From NCBI RefSeq assembly GCF_037176765.1, contig NC_090021.1, forward strand, positions 56,074,953-56,138,952: a stretch of DNA of 64,000 bases. The letters run 5' to 3'. This DNA comes from Anolis sagrei. Its lineage: Eukaryota > Chordata > Lepidosauria > Squamata > Anolidae. The position numbers were made by a program, and so were the translations under genes. Below, in pieces: positions 11,861-31,634 of the stretch (position 1 is its first letter; every line of letters starts with the position of its first letter). The notes below the pieces were generated by a model that saw only the letters and a list, made by a program, of their open reading frames with translations, was not told the origin of the DNA and did no database searches.

Positions 11861-12884
11861 GTAATTTATTCTTAAAACATACCAATCATCAACAGATTTC
11901 TTTCCCATTCAAATGAGGGGAAATGTGCAAAAATTGCTTCCATGTCATACAGATTTGGATAGTCAGTGGTGCACTTGTTGCCCAAAGAACAGGAAACAAC
12001 AGCATCAGCCAGAAAAATAAAAACTGTATAGACATAAGGTCAAAAACAAAGTTGTTTCTTGACGGAAAATCCAGAAGAGTTAAAAATTAAGCTTCAGTTT
12101 AAGTCCTGACAAATAACTCTAGGTTCCATCTGAAATTGGGTTGGCAATTCTTCATTTATGGGCTCAGACTAATTTAAGTCTTGGGAAATCCCCTCAACCT
12201 GATAGCCAAAAGCTTTAGATAACAGCTGGATGACACAAATGCATCTAAAAAAGAAGATAAACTCTTGTTCATCTTTTCATTTTGGCTGAAATTGTTGCAG
12301 GGCGATTCCTTGCTCTCTATCCTCACTTGGGGGGGGGGGGGGTTGACACTATGAGCCTCCCCCCAAAAAAAGATTCACCAGCCCCTAGAGATAGATAGCT
12401 TTAGTTGAGACTTGGGATAGATTCATACTACATTATTATAGCGTTATTATTCTACTTTGATTGCTTTATTCCTTTCTATGGAAATTGGGAATTGGAAGTC
12501 TAAAGAGAGGTCCTTAGAATGTGTAGCCAGCGCACCTCAGTACCTTACTAAATTACAAAATATGGGATTCCTTAGGACACAACCACGGCAGGTAAGTGGA
12601 ATAACAGTGCTATGATTCAGCACTGGTGATGGGCCCCTAGTTCAACCTCATAAGAGGGGGTTTTTTTTCACTCAATGCCCTTGAACTTCTAGCTGCAGGT
12701 TCTAGTTCTCTTGGGAACTAGTTCAATTGAAAACAGATTCCAATTCCCCTTTGGAAAAATAGCATTGGAGAGGTCTGATGGATCTCCAGTCATAGTATGG
12801 ACATATCTTTCCTTCAGTAAAATTACATGAATGACTGTATTATTGGATAATCCCACACAATGCAGCTGTTTGAATAATGGAGTA

Positions 12885-13085
12885 AGACTCCAGGGTGCAT
12901 ATATGTTGTAGAATGAATGCAGTTTGACTCCACTTTAAGTGCCTTGACTTAATGCTATGGAATCCTGGGTCTTGTTGTTTGATGAGGCACCAGCACTCTT
13001 TGCAGAAAAGGCTAATGAAGTTTAAAACTATAACTTCCATGATTTCATAGCATAGAGCCATGGCACAATGTCAAACAGCATAAAT
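12885..13085. mobile_element. Palindromic MITE (family A)
   Basis: GTAGAATGAATGCAGTTTGA at the left is mirrored by TGTCAAACAGCATAAATTCA at the right, with CTATGGAATCCTGGGTCTTG and its inverse in CATGATTTCATAGCATAGAG around a central GATGAGGCACCAGCACTCTT. Confidence 0.8.
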
Positions 13086-13167
13086 TCACCAGGACTCAAT
13101 GGGAGAGAAAACTAAAAAGAGAATACCTCTTTAGCAATTTCCATGTCCTCCAGGGTAACTTGTGGTA

Positions 13168-13703
13168 TAGGGCTGGGCAACCACGGAAAAAATTGTTTCT
13201 AAAATTGATTCGTTTTTAGGGGTTTTTTGCGTTTCGTTTTTTAAAAGAATTCCGAAATTTTTCTTTAAAAAAGTTCAATATTTATGAAATTTCATAAAAT
13301 TACAAAACAATACGAAACAATTTTGAAACAATAACGAATCAATTCGTTAATGGCGGGCGCGACCGCGCAATACGCTAAAAAACCTCCAAATGGGACAGGG
13401 GGAACTTCTGAAGCTTCCCTCTCCCTCTGTTGTTGACTGTTGGTGTGATATTTATAATTTTTTTTCACTGATTAAACAAACAACAACTATAAAACTTGCC
13501 CCAGACATGCGGAAATAATAACAAAACGATTTCAAAACGATAACGAAACGAATACAAAACGAATTCAAAACAATTACAGAACGAATTTAAAAATTCGTTT
13601 CGTTTTTTAGTTGCTCCTGAATGGTTCGTTATCGCTTCGTTATAAAAAAAATAACGAATTTTTAACGAATTACGAAATTACGAAACGAAACTGCCCAGCC
13701 CTA
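13168..13703. mobile_element. hAT-type non-autonomous element with perfect 8-base target duplication
   Basis: The element starts TAGGGCTGGGCA and ends TGCCCAGCCCTA, a perfect 12-base terminal inverted repeat. It is flanked by TTGTGGTA at 13160-13167 and 13704-13711. The interior is packed with CGTTTCGTTTT/AACGAAT-type repeats in both orientations and keeps many CpGs, while surrounding sequence is CpG-poor, so insertion looks recent. There is no coding capacity. The 8-base duplication and TAGGG end fit hAT. Confidence 0.88.
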
Positions 13704-13945
13704 TTGTGGTATACTGAGGTGATTTAATGGCATTCAGTACTATTTGTTGATTCACATTCACCCATGGTCCAGACAGAAACAATTTCCCCATTGATACCGG
13801 AATACAGCATTACTGTACAGAGCGGTTGCATCCAAATGAATACATAAACATTAACCAGCCATCTATATTCTTGAACCGAATCATGTCATTTTAGACTAGA
13901 TTAAATACGTGATGTTAAATACGTGATGTAAAAGGTCCTCGGTTC

Positions 13946-14585
13946 ATAGACTCATAGAGTTGGAAGAGACCTCATGGCCATCCAGTCCAATCCCCTGCCA
14001 AGAAGCAGGAAAATCACATTCAAAGCACCCCCGACAGATGGCCATTCAGCCTCAGCCTGCAAAGAAGGAGCCTCTACCACACTCCAGGGCAGAGATTTTC
14101 ACTACTGAACAGCTCTCACAGTCAGGAAGTTATTCCTCATGTTCATATGGAATCTCCTTTCCTGTAGTTTGAAGCCATTGTTCCATGTCTTAGTCTCCAG
14201 GACAACAGAAAACAAGCTTGCTCCCTCCTTCCTATGACTTCCCCTCACATATTTATGCATGGCGCTCATGTCTCCTCTCAGCCTTCTCTCCTGAAGGCTA
14301 AACATGCCCAGCTCTTTAAGCCGCTCTTCATAGGGCTAGTTCTCCAGACCCTTCATCACTTTAGTCACCCTCCTCTGGACACATTCTAGCTTGTCAACAT
14401 CTTCCTTCAATTGCAGTGCCCAGAATGGGACACAGTATTCCAGGTGTGGTCTGACCAAGGGAGAATAGAAGAGTACCATGACTTCCCTGGATCTAGACAC
14501 TATACACCTATTTATGCAGGCCAAAATCCCATTAGCTTTTTTAGTCACTACTAAAAAAGCCAATGTTTCAGTCTTCAGCATCTTT
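13946..14585 (-). mobile_element. CR1 LINE 3' part with ORF2 tail
   Basis: Inverted terminus GACTCATAGAGTTGGAAGAG at the left. On the - strand, [31 protein letters not shown] and KLQERRFHMNMRNNFLTVRA are CR1 reverse-transcriptase C-terminal motifs. It has several in-frame breaks and is a dead copy. Confidence 0.9.
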
Positions 14586-15744
14586 AAATACGAACGAGAA
14601 AAATACTACTCCAATTTCTGGGGCATTGGACACGATCAGAGTTGGCAATAGAGTGGATGAGCCAAAATAACTTCTTAAGTACCAGTGGTCATATTTGGAA
14701 AAGACTGAAATTTAGTTTACTGTGGAACATTTTCTTCAGCATTCAAGGTCTATTTAATAGGAAATCTGTTAAGAAATAAAGTCATGTAATGCAAAACTTC
14801 ACGTCAGTGACCAAAGAGAGGCAGGAAGGAAATAATACTTTCCTGGAAAGTATTACACTCTTGCTGTGTCTGACAGGTGAGCAAAGGGCTGGACAGTCAA
14901 TGATTACTGTTACATTGTTATGGAGCACATTTGTTGTTGCAAATGTTCGGAAATGTGCATAAATAGTTTTTTAAAAGTATTTCTGGTAAGAGCAAAGTTA
15001 AAGATTGCAATATTGCTTGTTGGGAAACAACTGCAGAACTACCACGAAGAAGATAGAAAGGTGAAGCTTGGGAAGTTGCATCAGCAGAAAATCTGACATA
15101 CCAACTAGGGACTGTCATAAGCATTCTTCATTCAAAAAAGAAGAAGGATAAAACTGTATATGAAGGAGACATATGTTTTAACTTTTTTGTATTTTTTGAA
15201 AAGGATAATAAAGTAACATCTTAAGACACGGCTCCTTTATATGTGAGCAACCATCTGGTTGCCATTCACCAATTACTTGCTTAATTGGTTCTTTTCCTAC
15301 CAACTTCCATTCTTGGAACTCTGGTTTTGAATTAGTCCATTCAGTCAAATCAAATCTGTGATGTTGCTGTATCAAAAACAAATTGCTAGATATCTCTACT
15401 TTAATCTAGAATGTATATACCCTTGTTATTGTTAAGGTTAAAATGAAATAAATTGAATAAATTATTGTATTAAACTGTGTGTATATATTTGAATATTTTA
15501 ATTAAAAATAAAAGATAAGATGTTATTACAAATTTGTGTTAGAAGTTGTAGCACAAACTAAGAGGCAGTAAAAGATTATAATTCTGTGTATTTAAGTAAT
15601 TTCAGATTCATAGTCATTCTAGTGTTAATACACAGGACTTTTTAAAAACAATGGATAGAAAAATTGATTTACATAAACATAATCAAGTCTTCTAAGAATT
15701 AATTAATTAAATCTTCTACAGCACTCTCAGTGTAAATTTCTATA
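14586..15744. other. Unassigned AT-rich sequence
   Basis: No exon, RNA gene or named repeat recognised. Confidence 0.35.
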
Positions 15745-16335
15745 TTATTTATTTATTTGCCATACTTTTATCCCACCCTTCTCAGCCCTGAAGGGGACTC
15801 AAAGGGGACTATGTGAATTGTGTCACATAGCGACACAATTCGATGCCATACATTACATACATACATCCAGCCAATAAAAAATACATTAAACACCCACTAA
15901 AAACATATCAACATTAAAATTATTAAAATCACATAATCCAATATCATAGTCTAGGCCATTCCAGTTATCATTGCATCATTCCATGTTCAAATATTGCACA
16001 AATCAATTATCAATCAATTATTCCACATCCAAGTTTTCAGTTTTTTCCTAAAGGTCAGGAGGGAGGGGACTAATCTGATATCACTTTGGAAGGAGTTCCA
16101 CAGCTGAGGAGCCACCACTGAGAAGGCCCTGCCTCTCATCCCCAACAACAGTATCTGCGAAGGAGGTAGACTGAGAGCAGGACCTTTCCGGAAGTTCCTA
16201 ATCTCCGAGATGATTAATAGAGAGAGAGATGTTCAGACAAGTAAGATGGGCCAGAACCATTTAGGGCTTTATAGGCTAAAGCCCGCACTTTGAATTGTGC
16301 TCAGAAAGAAGTGTCAATGTGTTCAACTGAGTCTG
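15745..16335 (-). mobile_element. L2-like LINE 3' part
   Basis: TTATTTATTTGCCATACTTT then CCCACCCTTCTCAGCCCTGA is the inverted L2-type tail. Further in, GGAGTTCCACAGCTGAGGAG and CACTGAGAAGGCCCTGCCTC are the inverted ORF2-end block shared with 28165-28799 and 38335-38828. Confidence 0.75.
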
Positions 16336-16440
16336 CTGGTCCAAGAATAAATTCCACTGATAAAATAGAGATATAAATTAAAATTAATTTCTAAATGCAT
16401 GAATACTACTGATTAAGATTGAGGATTAAGATTAAGAAGA

Positions 16441-16628
16441 GCATGAATGAGCTCCCTTTTTCAGCTCCAGCTCCCCATGCGGGGACATGAGAGAAGCCTT
16501 CCACAGGGATGGTAAAACATCAAAACATCCAGGCATCCCCTAGGCAATGCCCTTGCAGACAGTCAATTCTCTCACACCAGAAGCAACTTGCAGTTTCTCA
16601 AGTCACTTCTGACATGAAAAAAAAAAGA
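16441..16628 (+). mobile_element. tRNA-type SINE (family C), head missing
   Basis: Reads GCTCCCCATGCGGGGACATG, AGAAGCCTTCCACAGGGATG, then CACACCAGAAGCAACTTGCA and a poly-A end. It matches the 22685, 47867 and 55775 copies in the opposite orientation. 5' truncated, with an A-run tail at 16616-16626. Confidence 0.8.
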
Positions 16629-16737
16629 TTATAGCTTGGGCTATAAGTCATCAGACTTTAAGTTAGGTTCTTATTTTTATTCATTATATCTTACTTGCAT
16701 TTAGAATATGGCTTGAAATAAGATTGGCCCTGTAGAT

Positions 16738-17232
16738 CAGGGGTGTCAAACTCATTTTCATCAAGGGCCACATCAACTTTATGGTTGCCTTCAAAGGGCT
16801 GTTGAATCAATGGATGGAGAATCCATGGGTATAGATGGCCAACTATACTTTGTTTACATAGTGATTGGTGTTCTTTAGTTTTTACCCAGTTTGGGCCCCC
16901 AGATATTATTGAATTACAGCTCCTATCACTTTTCATTTTCTGCCATGAGAACTGTGGATAATGGGAATTGCCACCCAAGAGCACTTGTGACTCTAAGGTT
17001 GGGGAAAGATTAAAGGACATTTTAAAGTCAGACATCATATGTACAAACTTTATATTCAATCCAAACCCCACAATCCTGACTAAACAGAACAAACTGCAAC
17101 ATTCCAGATGTCACTGTATCACAGCTCTCATCAGCTGTAGTCATGATGTTTAATGATGAGGAATGCAGGAGTTGTAGTCCTGCAGGGTGGGCTGCATTCA
17201 GCCCACAGACCTTGAATTTCATACATGCCCTG
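16738..17232. mobile_element. hAT-type element (CAGGGGTGTCAAACTC end)
   Basis: Left end CAGGGGTGTCAAACTCATTT; right end inverted CAGGGCATGTATGAAATTCA then AGGTCTGTGGGCTG. No target duplication is convincing. A 133-codon open stretch on the - strand within it is not a recognisable protein. Confidence 0.6.
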
Positions 17233-17520
17233 GAGACATTAGTGAACTGCAACTTACAGCATTCTGTAGTGTTGAATGTGCTGTCGAAGACAACTGTGAG
17301 CTTCGATCCAACTGCATCTGGATGGTCATGGAGACCCCCAACTCTGATTTGGAGTCTGTGTAATTATTTGGCTCCATTCCTGTCCACTTTGCTTCACTCA
17401 TTCCAAGAACTGCAATGCTTAATCAATTTCTTGTTTTACAATGTCTAGCTTCCCCTGATTCATATTTTTGTATCCCACATTCCTTGTGCAGCTTCAGAAT
17501 TTCTCCTTTGAGCAGGTCAA

Positions 17521-18018
17521 CAGCTGAACATTTATTTATTTATTTACAGCATTTATATTCTGCCCTTCTCACCCCGAAGGGGGCTCAGAGCGGATCACAG
17601 AACACATACACAGCAAACATTCAATGCCGTTAAACAGACAAGACGGAAAACAGATAGAGGTATATGTTGGCATTTTCCCCAACATCAGGGTCCTGGAGGT
17701 TGCGCTCGATTCCAGCCACAGGGGGTGCTGTTGCTCCATCTTCTATGAGGAAGAGCCCTTGATCACAGACTTCCTCCTTTCTTTGATCACTGACATTTTC
17801 TGGTATTTTCTTTTATGATGCCATAAAAAACCTTCCCACTTAAGTGGTACCTAATTTCTCTATTCACAGCTCACGCCTGTTTTTGAACTGCTTAGATGGA
17901 CAGTGAGCTGGGCTGAAGGTCTGGTGTTCACCCTGCCCTGGGCTTCGAACTGCCAACCTTTTGATTGGTATTATCTATTGCTGCTAGTGATTAACCAGTT
18001 GTGCTAAAGCCCGACTTG
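17521..18018 (-). mobile_element. Long tRNA-headed SINE (family D)
   Basis: The L2-like tail inverted (TTATTTATTTATTTACAGCA, CCCTTCTCACCCCGAAGGGG) is at the left and the tRNA-like head at the right (CCAACCTTTTGATTGGTATT, GTGCTAAAGCCC). The same order, opposite strand, is at 40802-41295 and 53100-53578. Confidence 0.7.
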
Positions 18019-18299
18019 AGTCCAACTGCATCATTTGCCAAAGCACTACTTGTAGTGATCCCCTGCTGTATCTCAGTACCTTGTTGAGTGATGCCCAACC
18101 TGTGAGTTTCATCTTCTAGGCCTATCTGTTGTTTCATTTTGATTATTTCATCATTGGCTTTTCATGGTAAAAGAGCTTGCCTCCTTCTAGGGAGTAATAA
18201 CAACTGTCAGCTATGGTGCCAGTGCCAATATCCGTCTGAGATCTTTTGCCAGTGTCACTTTCCAATACTGCTGCAGTCCAGTAGCTGTTTGCCAATTTT

Positions 18300-18510
18300 T
18301 AATCTGAAATCATACACAGTACACAATTGTAGCACTTCCAAGGCTACATCCTATGGAATCCCAAAGCTTATTGTTTGATGAGGCAGCAAACATCTCTGAC
18401 AAATAATTCTAAGTATATCTCTGCCTAAACTGTAGGTCCCAAGATGGAACAACCATACTTAAAGTGGAACCAGTGCTATAATTGTACAGTATGAAAGGGC
18501 CTGGGGCATT
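18300..18510. mobile_element. Diverged palindromic MITE (family A-like)
   Basis: CCTATGGAATCCCAAAGCTT and TTGTTTGATGAGGCAGCAAA match the family A core; arms are weakly preserved. Confidence 0.5.
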
Positions 18511-18896
18511 TTATCCTGTCTTGTTCATAGAAAGTGCATTAGAAAATCATTTTCTACCTCCAACCAAATGGACTTTGAAAGGATGGATAGTTTAGGATAC
18601 AGTTAACATCTCCATCTCAATGTACTGTAGAGCTGCCTGGATGAGCAAGAAAAAACTGAACTGTTTGCTGTTGGAAAGATGGATTTAACCTAGAAAATTA
18701 CTCTTGATGGAAGGTTCCCTCAGGGTTGTCATTTTATGTCAATCCCGATAAATCCAACAAGGAATAGGAACCAACTTCAACCTCAGTTCACTTTACAACA
18801 GTTCTGAGGACTAATTCCGCACTGCATTTGAATCCACTGCTATTAAAGACAAACAGGAAAGAAGTGGTTGACTGCTGTTTTGTAGAGTGTTTAAAG

Positions 18897-19222
18897 CAGT
18901 GGTCCCCAACCTGGAGTCCGCGGCCTCACTGTTACGACACCGTTTCAACTAGAGCGACTGGCCTCATGAAACCCTCTTATAATGCCGAGGCTTACTAAAT
19001 ATGGTTTACTGTGGGTGAGCAGATGATGACTACTGCATAACAGTATCAGAAACTAGAATTGATGTGGTCTATCCAATGCAATTTTCTGAATCAGCACTCT
19101 AAATAACCAAACCGAATCTAAAATTAACCAAAAACTGATTTGCAACCCTTTTGGTACTAATATTGGAGAGTGGTGTCTGGTCAAAGTGGTCCCTGGTCAA
19201 AAAAAAAAGTTGGGAAGCACTG
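18897..19222. mobile_element. hAT-type MITE with 8-base duplication
   Basis: Ends CAGTGGTCCCCAACCTGG and (right) TTGGGAAGCACTG. The flanks GTTTAAAG (18889-18896) and GTTTAAAA (19223-19230) agree at 7 of 8 bases, the hAT duplication length. Confidence 0.82.
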
Positions 19223-19409
19223 GTTTAAAATAATCATGTGAAATCAATAGGTATGAAATAGGACAAAATGAAAGCCTGTAACAATGGTGATGGGACGGCA
19301 GAGCAACTCATGGCATTAAAAATAAGAAGATTCTTATACTCAGAATTTAAGTTGAAAAACATGCCAATACTGGGATCCTAGATTGGTCAATTTACTGATT
19401 TATTTAAAT

Positions 19410-19607
19410 TTCATGTATACTGTAGAAGTAATAGAATTTGGCACCTTTAACTGCTATGGAATCGTGGTAATTGTAGTTTCACAAGGTCATTGCCTTTCTC
19501 TGCCAAAAAGTGCTTGTGCCTTTTCAAACTACAAATCCCATGATTCCATAGCAATGAACCACGGCAGTTAAATTGGCATTAATTCTGTAGTGTAGATGTA
19601 CCCTCAT
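19410..19607. mobile_element. Palindromic MITE (family A)
   Basis: CTGCTATGGAATCGTGGTAA and its inverse in CCATGATTCCATAGCAATGA flank a centre with GCCTTTCTCTGCCAAAAAGT; ends ACTGTAGAAGTAATAG and TTAATTCTGTAGTGTAG. Confidence 0.75.
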
Positions 19608-19750
19608 ATCTCCTCTTTCTTCCAAAATTGGTATGCAGTCTGACTCACAATGAGTAGCTATAAATAAAAAGACAAAACATGTTATAATAAAACACAGTTG
19701 AATTAATCACATTTAATAGCAGCTAGAGAAAAAAAAAGGGGGGGGGGGTG

Positions 19751-20165
19751 GTTACAACAAGCCAGCCTGAAATCTTTGAGGAAAGGCTTTCTCTTAGTCT
19801 CACCACTGTCACAAGCACATTGGCTGAAGATACAGGAGAGAGCCTTTTTGGTGATTATTCCAAGATGGTGACCGAGAAGCAAACTCATCCCCTTTCCTCT
19901 ATTTTTATCAGCAGGCAAAGAACTTTTCATTTGGACAGGCCATTGACTATTAACTGATTGTGGCAGAAGGAGCTTTTAATGGGGTAAGATGTATTATACC
20001 TTAACTGTGTTTGAAACTGTTTTATATGTATGCTTTTCAAATGCAAAACCAACTTTTGTATTGTTAGGTTTTTCACAATTTTTTCTTGTTCTATATTGTG
20101 ACGCACTTTGGATTCTGTGCCAGGAGAAAGGAGAGATATTTATAAAATCAGCATGGAAGATAAAT
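19751..20165 (+). mobile_element. L2-like LINE 3' end, diverged
   Basis: One frame shows ERLSLSLTTVTSTLAEDTGE and a later block resembling the end of L2-type ORF2; the tail GTGCCAGGAGAAAGGAGAGA then TATTTATAAAATCA is the expected terminus. Confidence 0.5.
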
Positions 20166-20489
20166 AATTGTTTTTAAAAAGCTCATTGACATAACATGGT
20201 ATTTGCCTTTGAGTAGAAGAAAGAACTTATGGACAGTCTTGGAAAGTGGTTCAACTGCCAAGAAGGCACCAAGATCTTTCTGTTTTGTGTACAGATTAGG
20301 CCTCAATTCCGTATGGTCCAGCATAGCATAATAGTCCCATACAGCTGGATATTCCCTGACTACTGAAATTATCATAGGCTGAATCTACACTAACAAATTA
20401 TTTTGGATTGATTTGGTGTAGGATGATCTCAGGGATGGTTCACACAGGGACTTCCCCAGCTGCCACGGATATGGGATGAAGTCCTCACT

Positions 20490-21490
20490 GCTCAGTAGTG
20501 CCAAAAAAATTCCTATCCATCCCACAGTATTTGATGTCATTCTAAACACCTTTGCAGAAGCATACGAGAAGCTCGGCCTGTCATTAAATATCAAGAAAAC
20601 CAACGTGCTCTTCCAGCAGTCACTGGCCAATCCCTCTCCAGTACCGGAAATACAGCTTAATGGTGTAACATTAGAAAATGTTGACCATATCTGCTACCTT
20701 GGCAGCCACCTCTCCACCAAAGACAACATTGACACTGAAATTCAACACCGTCTGAGCTCTGTGAGTGCAGCATTTTCCTGAATGAAGCAGAGAGTGTTTG
20801 AGGACCAAGACATCCATAGGGATACCAAGGTGCTTGTTTATAAAGCCATTGTCCTCACAACCCTACTATACGCCTGCGAGATGTGGACAGTCTACAGATG
20901 CCACATGCAACCCCTGGAACGATTCCATCAGCGCTCCCTCCAAAAAATCCTCCAGATCTCTTGGGAAGACTAGCGGACAAATGTCAGCATGATGGAAGAA
21001 GCAAAGACCACCAGCATTGAAGCAATGGTCCTCTGCCATCAACTCCACTGGACCGGCCATGTTGTCCGGATGCCTGACCACCGTCTTCAAAAGCAGTTGC
21101 TCTATTCCAAACTCAAGAATGGAAAACGGAATGTTGGAGGACAGAAAAAGAGTTTTAAAGATGGGCTCAAAGCCAGCGTTAAAAACTCTGGCATAGACAC
21201 TGAGAACTGAGAAGCCCTGGCCTTTGACTGCTCCAGTTGGAGGTCAGTTGTGACCAGCAGTGCTGCAAAATTTGAAGGGGCAAGAATGGAGGGTGAAAGA
21301 GAGAAATGTGCCAAGAGGAAGACGCATCAAGCCAACCCCAACCGGGGCCACCTTTCACCTGGAAACCGATGTGGGAGAAGATGCAGATCAAGAATAGGGC
21401 TCCACAGTCACCTACGGACCCACCGCCAGGATACTAGACTTGGAGGACCATCATCCTCAGACTACGAGGGATCGCCTAAGTAAGTACTTG
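20490..21490 (+). mobile_element. RTE-like LINE, reverse-transcriptase C-terminal part
   Basis: Consecutive frames read EKLGLSLNIKKTNVLF, LENVDHICYLGSHLSTKDNI, VYKAIVLTTLLYACEMWTVY, LERFHQRSLQKILQISWED, LHWTGHVVRMPDHRLQKQLL and a zinc-finger-like CGRRCRSRIGLHSHLRTH end. These are the thumb and tail of a non-LTR reverse transcriptase. It is interrupted by at least three in-frame stops (after SSVSAAFS, after QISWED, and after SGIDTEN). The end CGAGGGATCGCCTAAGTAAG recurs at 62265-62365. The clade name is tentative. Confidence 0.85.
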
Positions 21491-22119
21491 ATGTTGAAGT
21501 GGTCTCCAGCCACAACACATGTCCTACCTGTCAGCAGTCACCTACAATGGCATTGGTTTGGACTGGGGGAAGAGGTGGGGGTAATTCCTTATTCTCCCCC
21601 TTCTTCCCCAGAGTGTCAAGGCCAATGTCACTGCAGGCGATGGCCAACAGGTAAGGGAGGTGCTGGTCAGAGAGGCAGGAGATAACCAGTCATTGACTGA
21701 CCAAAAGGGTACATATTTGGCTGCCTTGTGTATGTATATCTAACAAACAAGATTCCAACTCAACGTTCTATGAGCATGGTAGAACAAAAAAAGGGGGGTG
21801 GATTCTTCAGAAGATCTCAATACAACTTCTGAAGAAGCCAAAGTGACTTATCTCCAAGCTCTTATTTGGGGAGATATCATATTGTGTTCAGTGGGGCATG
21901 ATTAGATTACAGCATCAATGTTTATGTGTGTGGTTGCTTAAAGGGACTTCCAAAAGGCTTGTGTCTTGCAGAGAAATGGAGAAGGCAAACAATTGTGGGA
22001 TGGAGAGATGCAATGATGAAAGTGGAATCTACGTGTGGTCCTTTCTTTTTCTCTACTGAGATGCTTTCCAATGCTTTGTTTCACTTATAAGTAGACATCA
22101 AAATAAAAACATGATCCTT

Positions 22120-22294
22120 GGGTTGCTGTGAGTTTTCCAGGCTGCATTGCCATGTTCCAGAAGCATTCCCTCCTGAAGTTTTGCCCACATCTATGGCAGG
22201 CATCCTCAGAGATAGCATGCCATAGATGTGGGTGAAATGTCAGGAGAGAATCCTTCTGGAACATGACCATATGCTGTAAAATTCACAGCAACCC
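22120..22294. repeat. Long inverted repeat, arms about 75-80 bases
   Basis: The left arm starts GGGTTGCTGTGAGTTTTCCA and contains TTCCAGAAGCATTCCCTCCT and CCCACATCTATGGCA. The right arm, read inverted, starts GGGTTGCTGTGAATTTTACA and contains TTCCAGAAGGATTCTCTCCT and CCCACATCTATGGCA. The spacer is about 20 bases. It could be two terminal segments of one element head-to-head; the family is not certain. Confidence 0.75.
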
Positions 22295-22374
22295 AGTGAT
22301 TCTGGCCATGAAAGCCTCTGACGACAACATGGTCCTTCCTTGTAATAAATTATTTCTGCTCAATGGGACTGATC

Positions 22375-22440
22375 CAGTCTATATTTTATGGAGCCAGACT
22401 TTAAATATAATTTTATGGAGCCAGACTTTAAATATAATTC
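22375..22440. repeat. Tandem duplication, about 29-base unit twice
   Basis: ATTTTATGGAGCCAGACTTT followed by AAATATA occurs twice in direct succession with no difference. Confidence 0.85.
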
Positions 22441-22596
22441 ATTTACTTCACTGTGAGTGATTTTTAATTAAACCCTGTTCCAATATAAGATGATAAAATG
22501 TTAAATATACTTGTTAAATACTCATACCAGGCAAAGGCAAAATGGCTTCTGCCTGACTATGGTGATTGACAGTAGTGTAGTGGTAAATGTGGAGGT

Positions 22597-22660
22597 TCAC
22601 AGAATCAAGAAACCACAAGGGCCATCTAGTCTGATCCCATAACAGTTCTTTCAACCACAT
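22597..22660 (-). mobile_element. CR1 LINE terminus fragment
   Basis: CACAGAATCAAGAAACCACA then AGGGCCATCTAGTCTGATCC resembles the inverted CR1 3' end. Short and diverged. Confidence 0.5.
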
Positions 22661-22684
22661 CCTCAAAAATACAGGTAGCTACAT

Positions 22685-22940
22685 TTTTGTGTGTGTCAGG
22701 AGCGACTTGAGAGACTGCAAGTTGCTTCTAGTGTGAAACAATTAGTTGTCTGCAAGGATGTTGTCAGGGGATGCCCAGATGTTTTGATGTTTTTGTGGGA
22801 GGCTTCTCTCATGTCCACGCATGGGGAGCTGGAGCTGACAGAGGGAGCTCATTCGTGCTCTCCCCGGATTCAAACCTCCGACCTGTTGGTCTCCAGTCTT
22901 GCCGGCACAAGGGTTTAACCCATTGTGCCACTGGGGGCTT
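22685..22940 (-). mobile_element. tRNA-type SINE (family C), nearly full length
   Basis: Inverted orientation: tail TGTCAGGAGCGACTTGAGAG at the left; at the right, the tRNA-like head read inverted has an A box region GTGGCACAATGGGTTAAACC and a B box GGTTTGAATCC. This is the most complete family C copy in the window. Confidence 0.88.
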
Positions 22941-23472
22941 CTGATATACAGCTACATTGATTGACAGGGTCTTTTTAAAAGTTCAGCAAATTTTAAAATC
23001 TATTTTGGAGGTAGGTCTTTTGTAAAGACAATGGCTTTTGTCCACTCAAGATCAGGACATTCCATGACAATGGGTCACAACAGGAATAGCTCCAGTAACA
23101 CCATGTTAACCTCTGAAAAATCCAGGGAAATATTGCTTACCTGAGAGGGGACAGGGAAGCCCAGGGAGAGTGGCAGAGATTCTTGTAGTCCCTGCTAATC
23201 CAAATGTCCCAGGACTTTGAAACTACCTGATATCTAAGAAAGAGGAACAGTCAGGTCTGCTCCCTGTTTGCTCCTTTCAGCGTCTGGGTCTGCCAGGCAG
23301 GAGAGTGCAAAGGGAGAAAGAATGTGTCAGCCAGGAGAGCAAAGGGAAGGCAAGCAGGACACAGAGAAGTCTTCCCAGGAGAGGTCTTCCTCAGTTGCCT
23401 TTCCTCTGACTTGAGCCAGCTGGACCCCTCCCTCTGGGGCTGGTGAGATGGGGAGCCAGGAGGGGAGGTGTT

Positions 23473-23605
23473 TGACATCATCAGCCAGGCCTTTATAAAC
23501 AGGGCTCCTTTCCACCCCCTTTTCAAAACAGGTCACAGGCAGCTCTTGCTATTGCGGTAGAGTCTTCTTCCAGACAGCCTGCATTTGGAGGCAGGCGAGT
23601 GCACA
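23473..23605 (+). promoter_or_regulatory. MAP1LC3C: Probable MAP1LC3C core promoter and 5' UTR
   Basis: A TATAAA hexamer at 23494-23499 (CTTTATAAAC) sits about 110 bases before the start codon, so transcription would begin near 23525-23530 and leave an 80-base leader. TGACATCA at 23473-23480 resembles a CRE/AP-1 site. The 200 bases upstream are more GC-rich than the surroundings and free of recognisable repeats. The start of transcription is inferred. Confidence 0.5.

Positions 23606-31634
<8,029 letters not shown>

Noticed and set aside
16691-17092. A 133-codon open frame on the - strand
   Set aside because: Most of it lies inside a non-autonomous hAT-type repeat and it resembles no protein I know.
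1-23400. PLD5 exons expected on the left from human gene order
   Set aside because: None of the PLD5 C-terminal protein motifs that I know appears in any + strand frame. The gene may lie further left.
23585-23605. Extending MAP1LC3C seven codons upstream to a TTG
   Set aside because: TTG is not a credible start here; the ATG at 23606 has A at -3 and matches the position of the human start relative to VRPFK.
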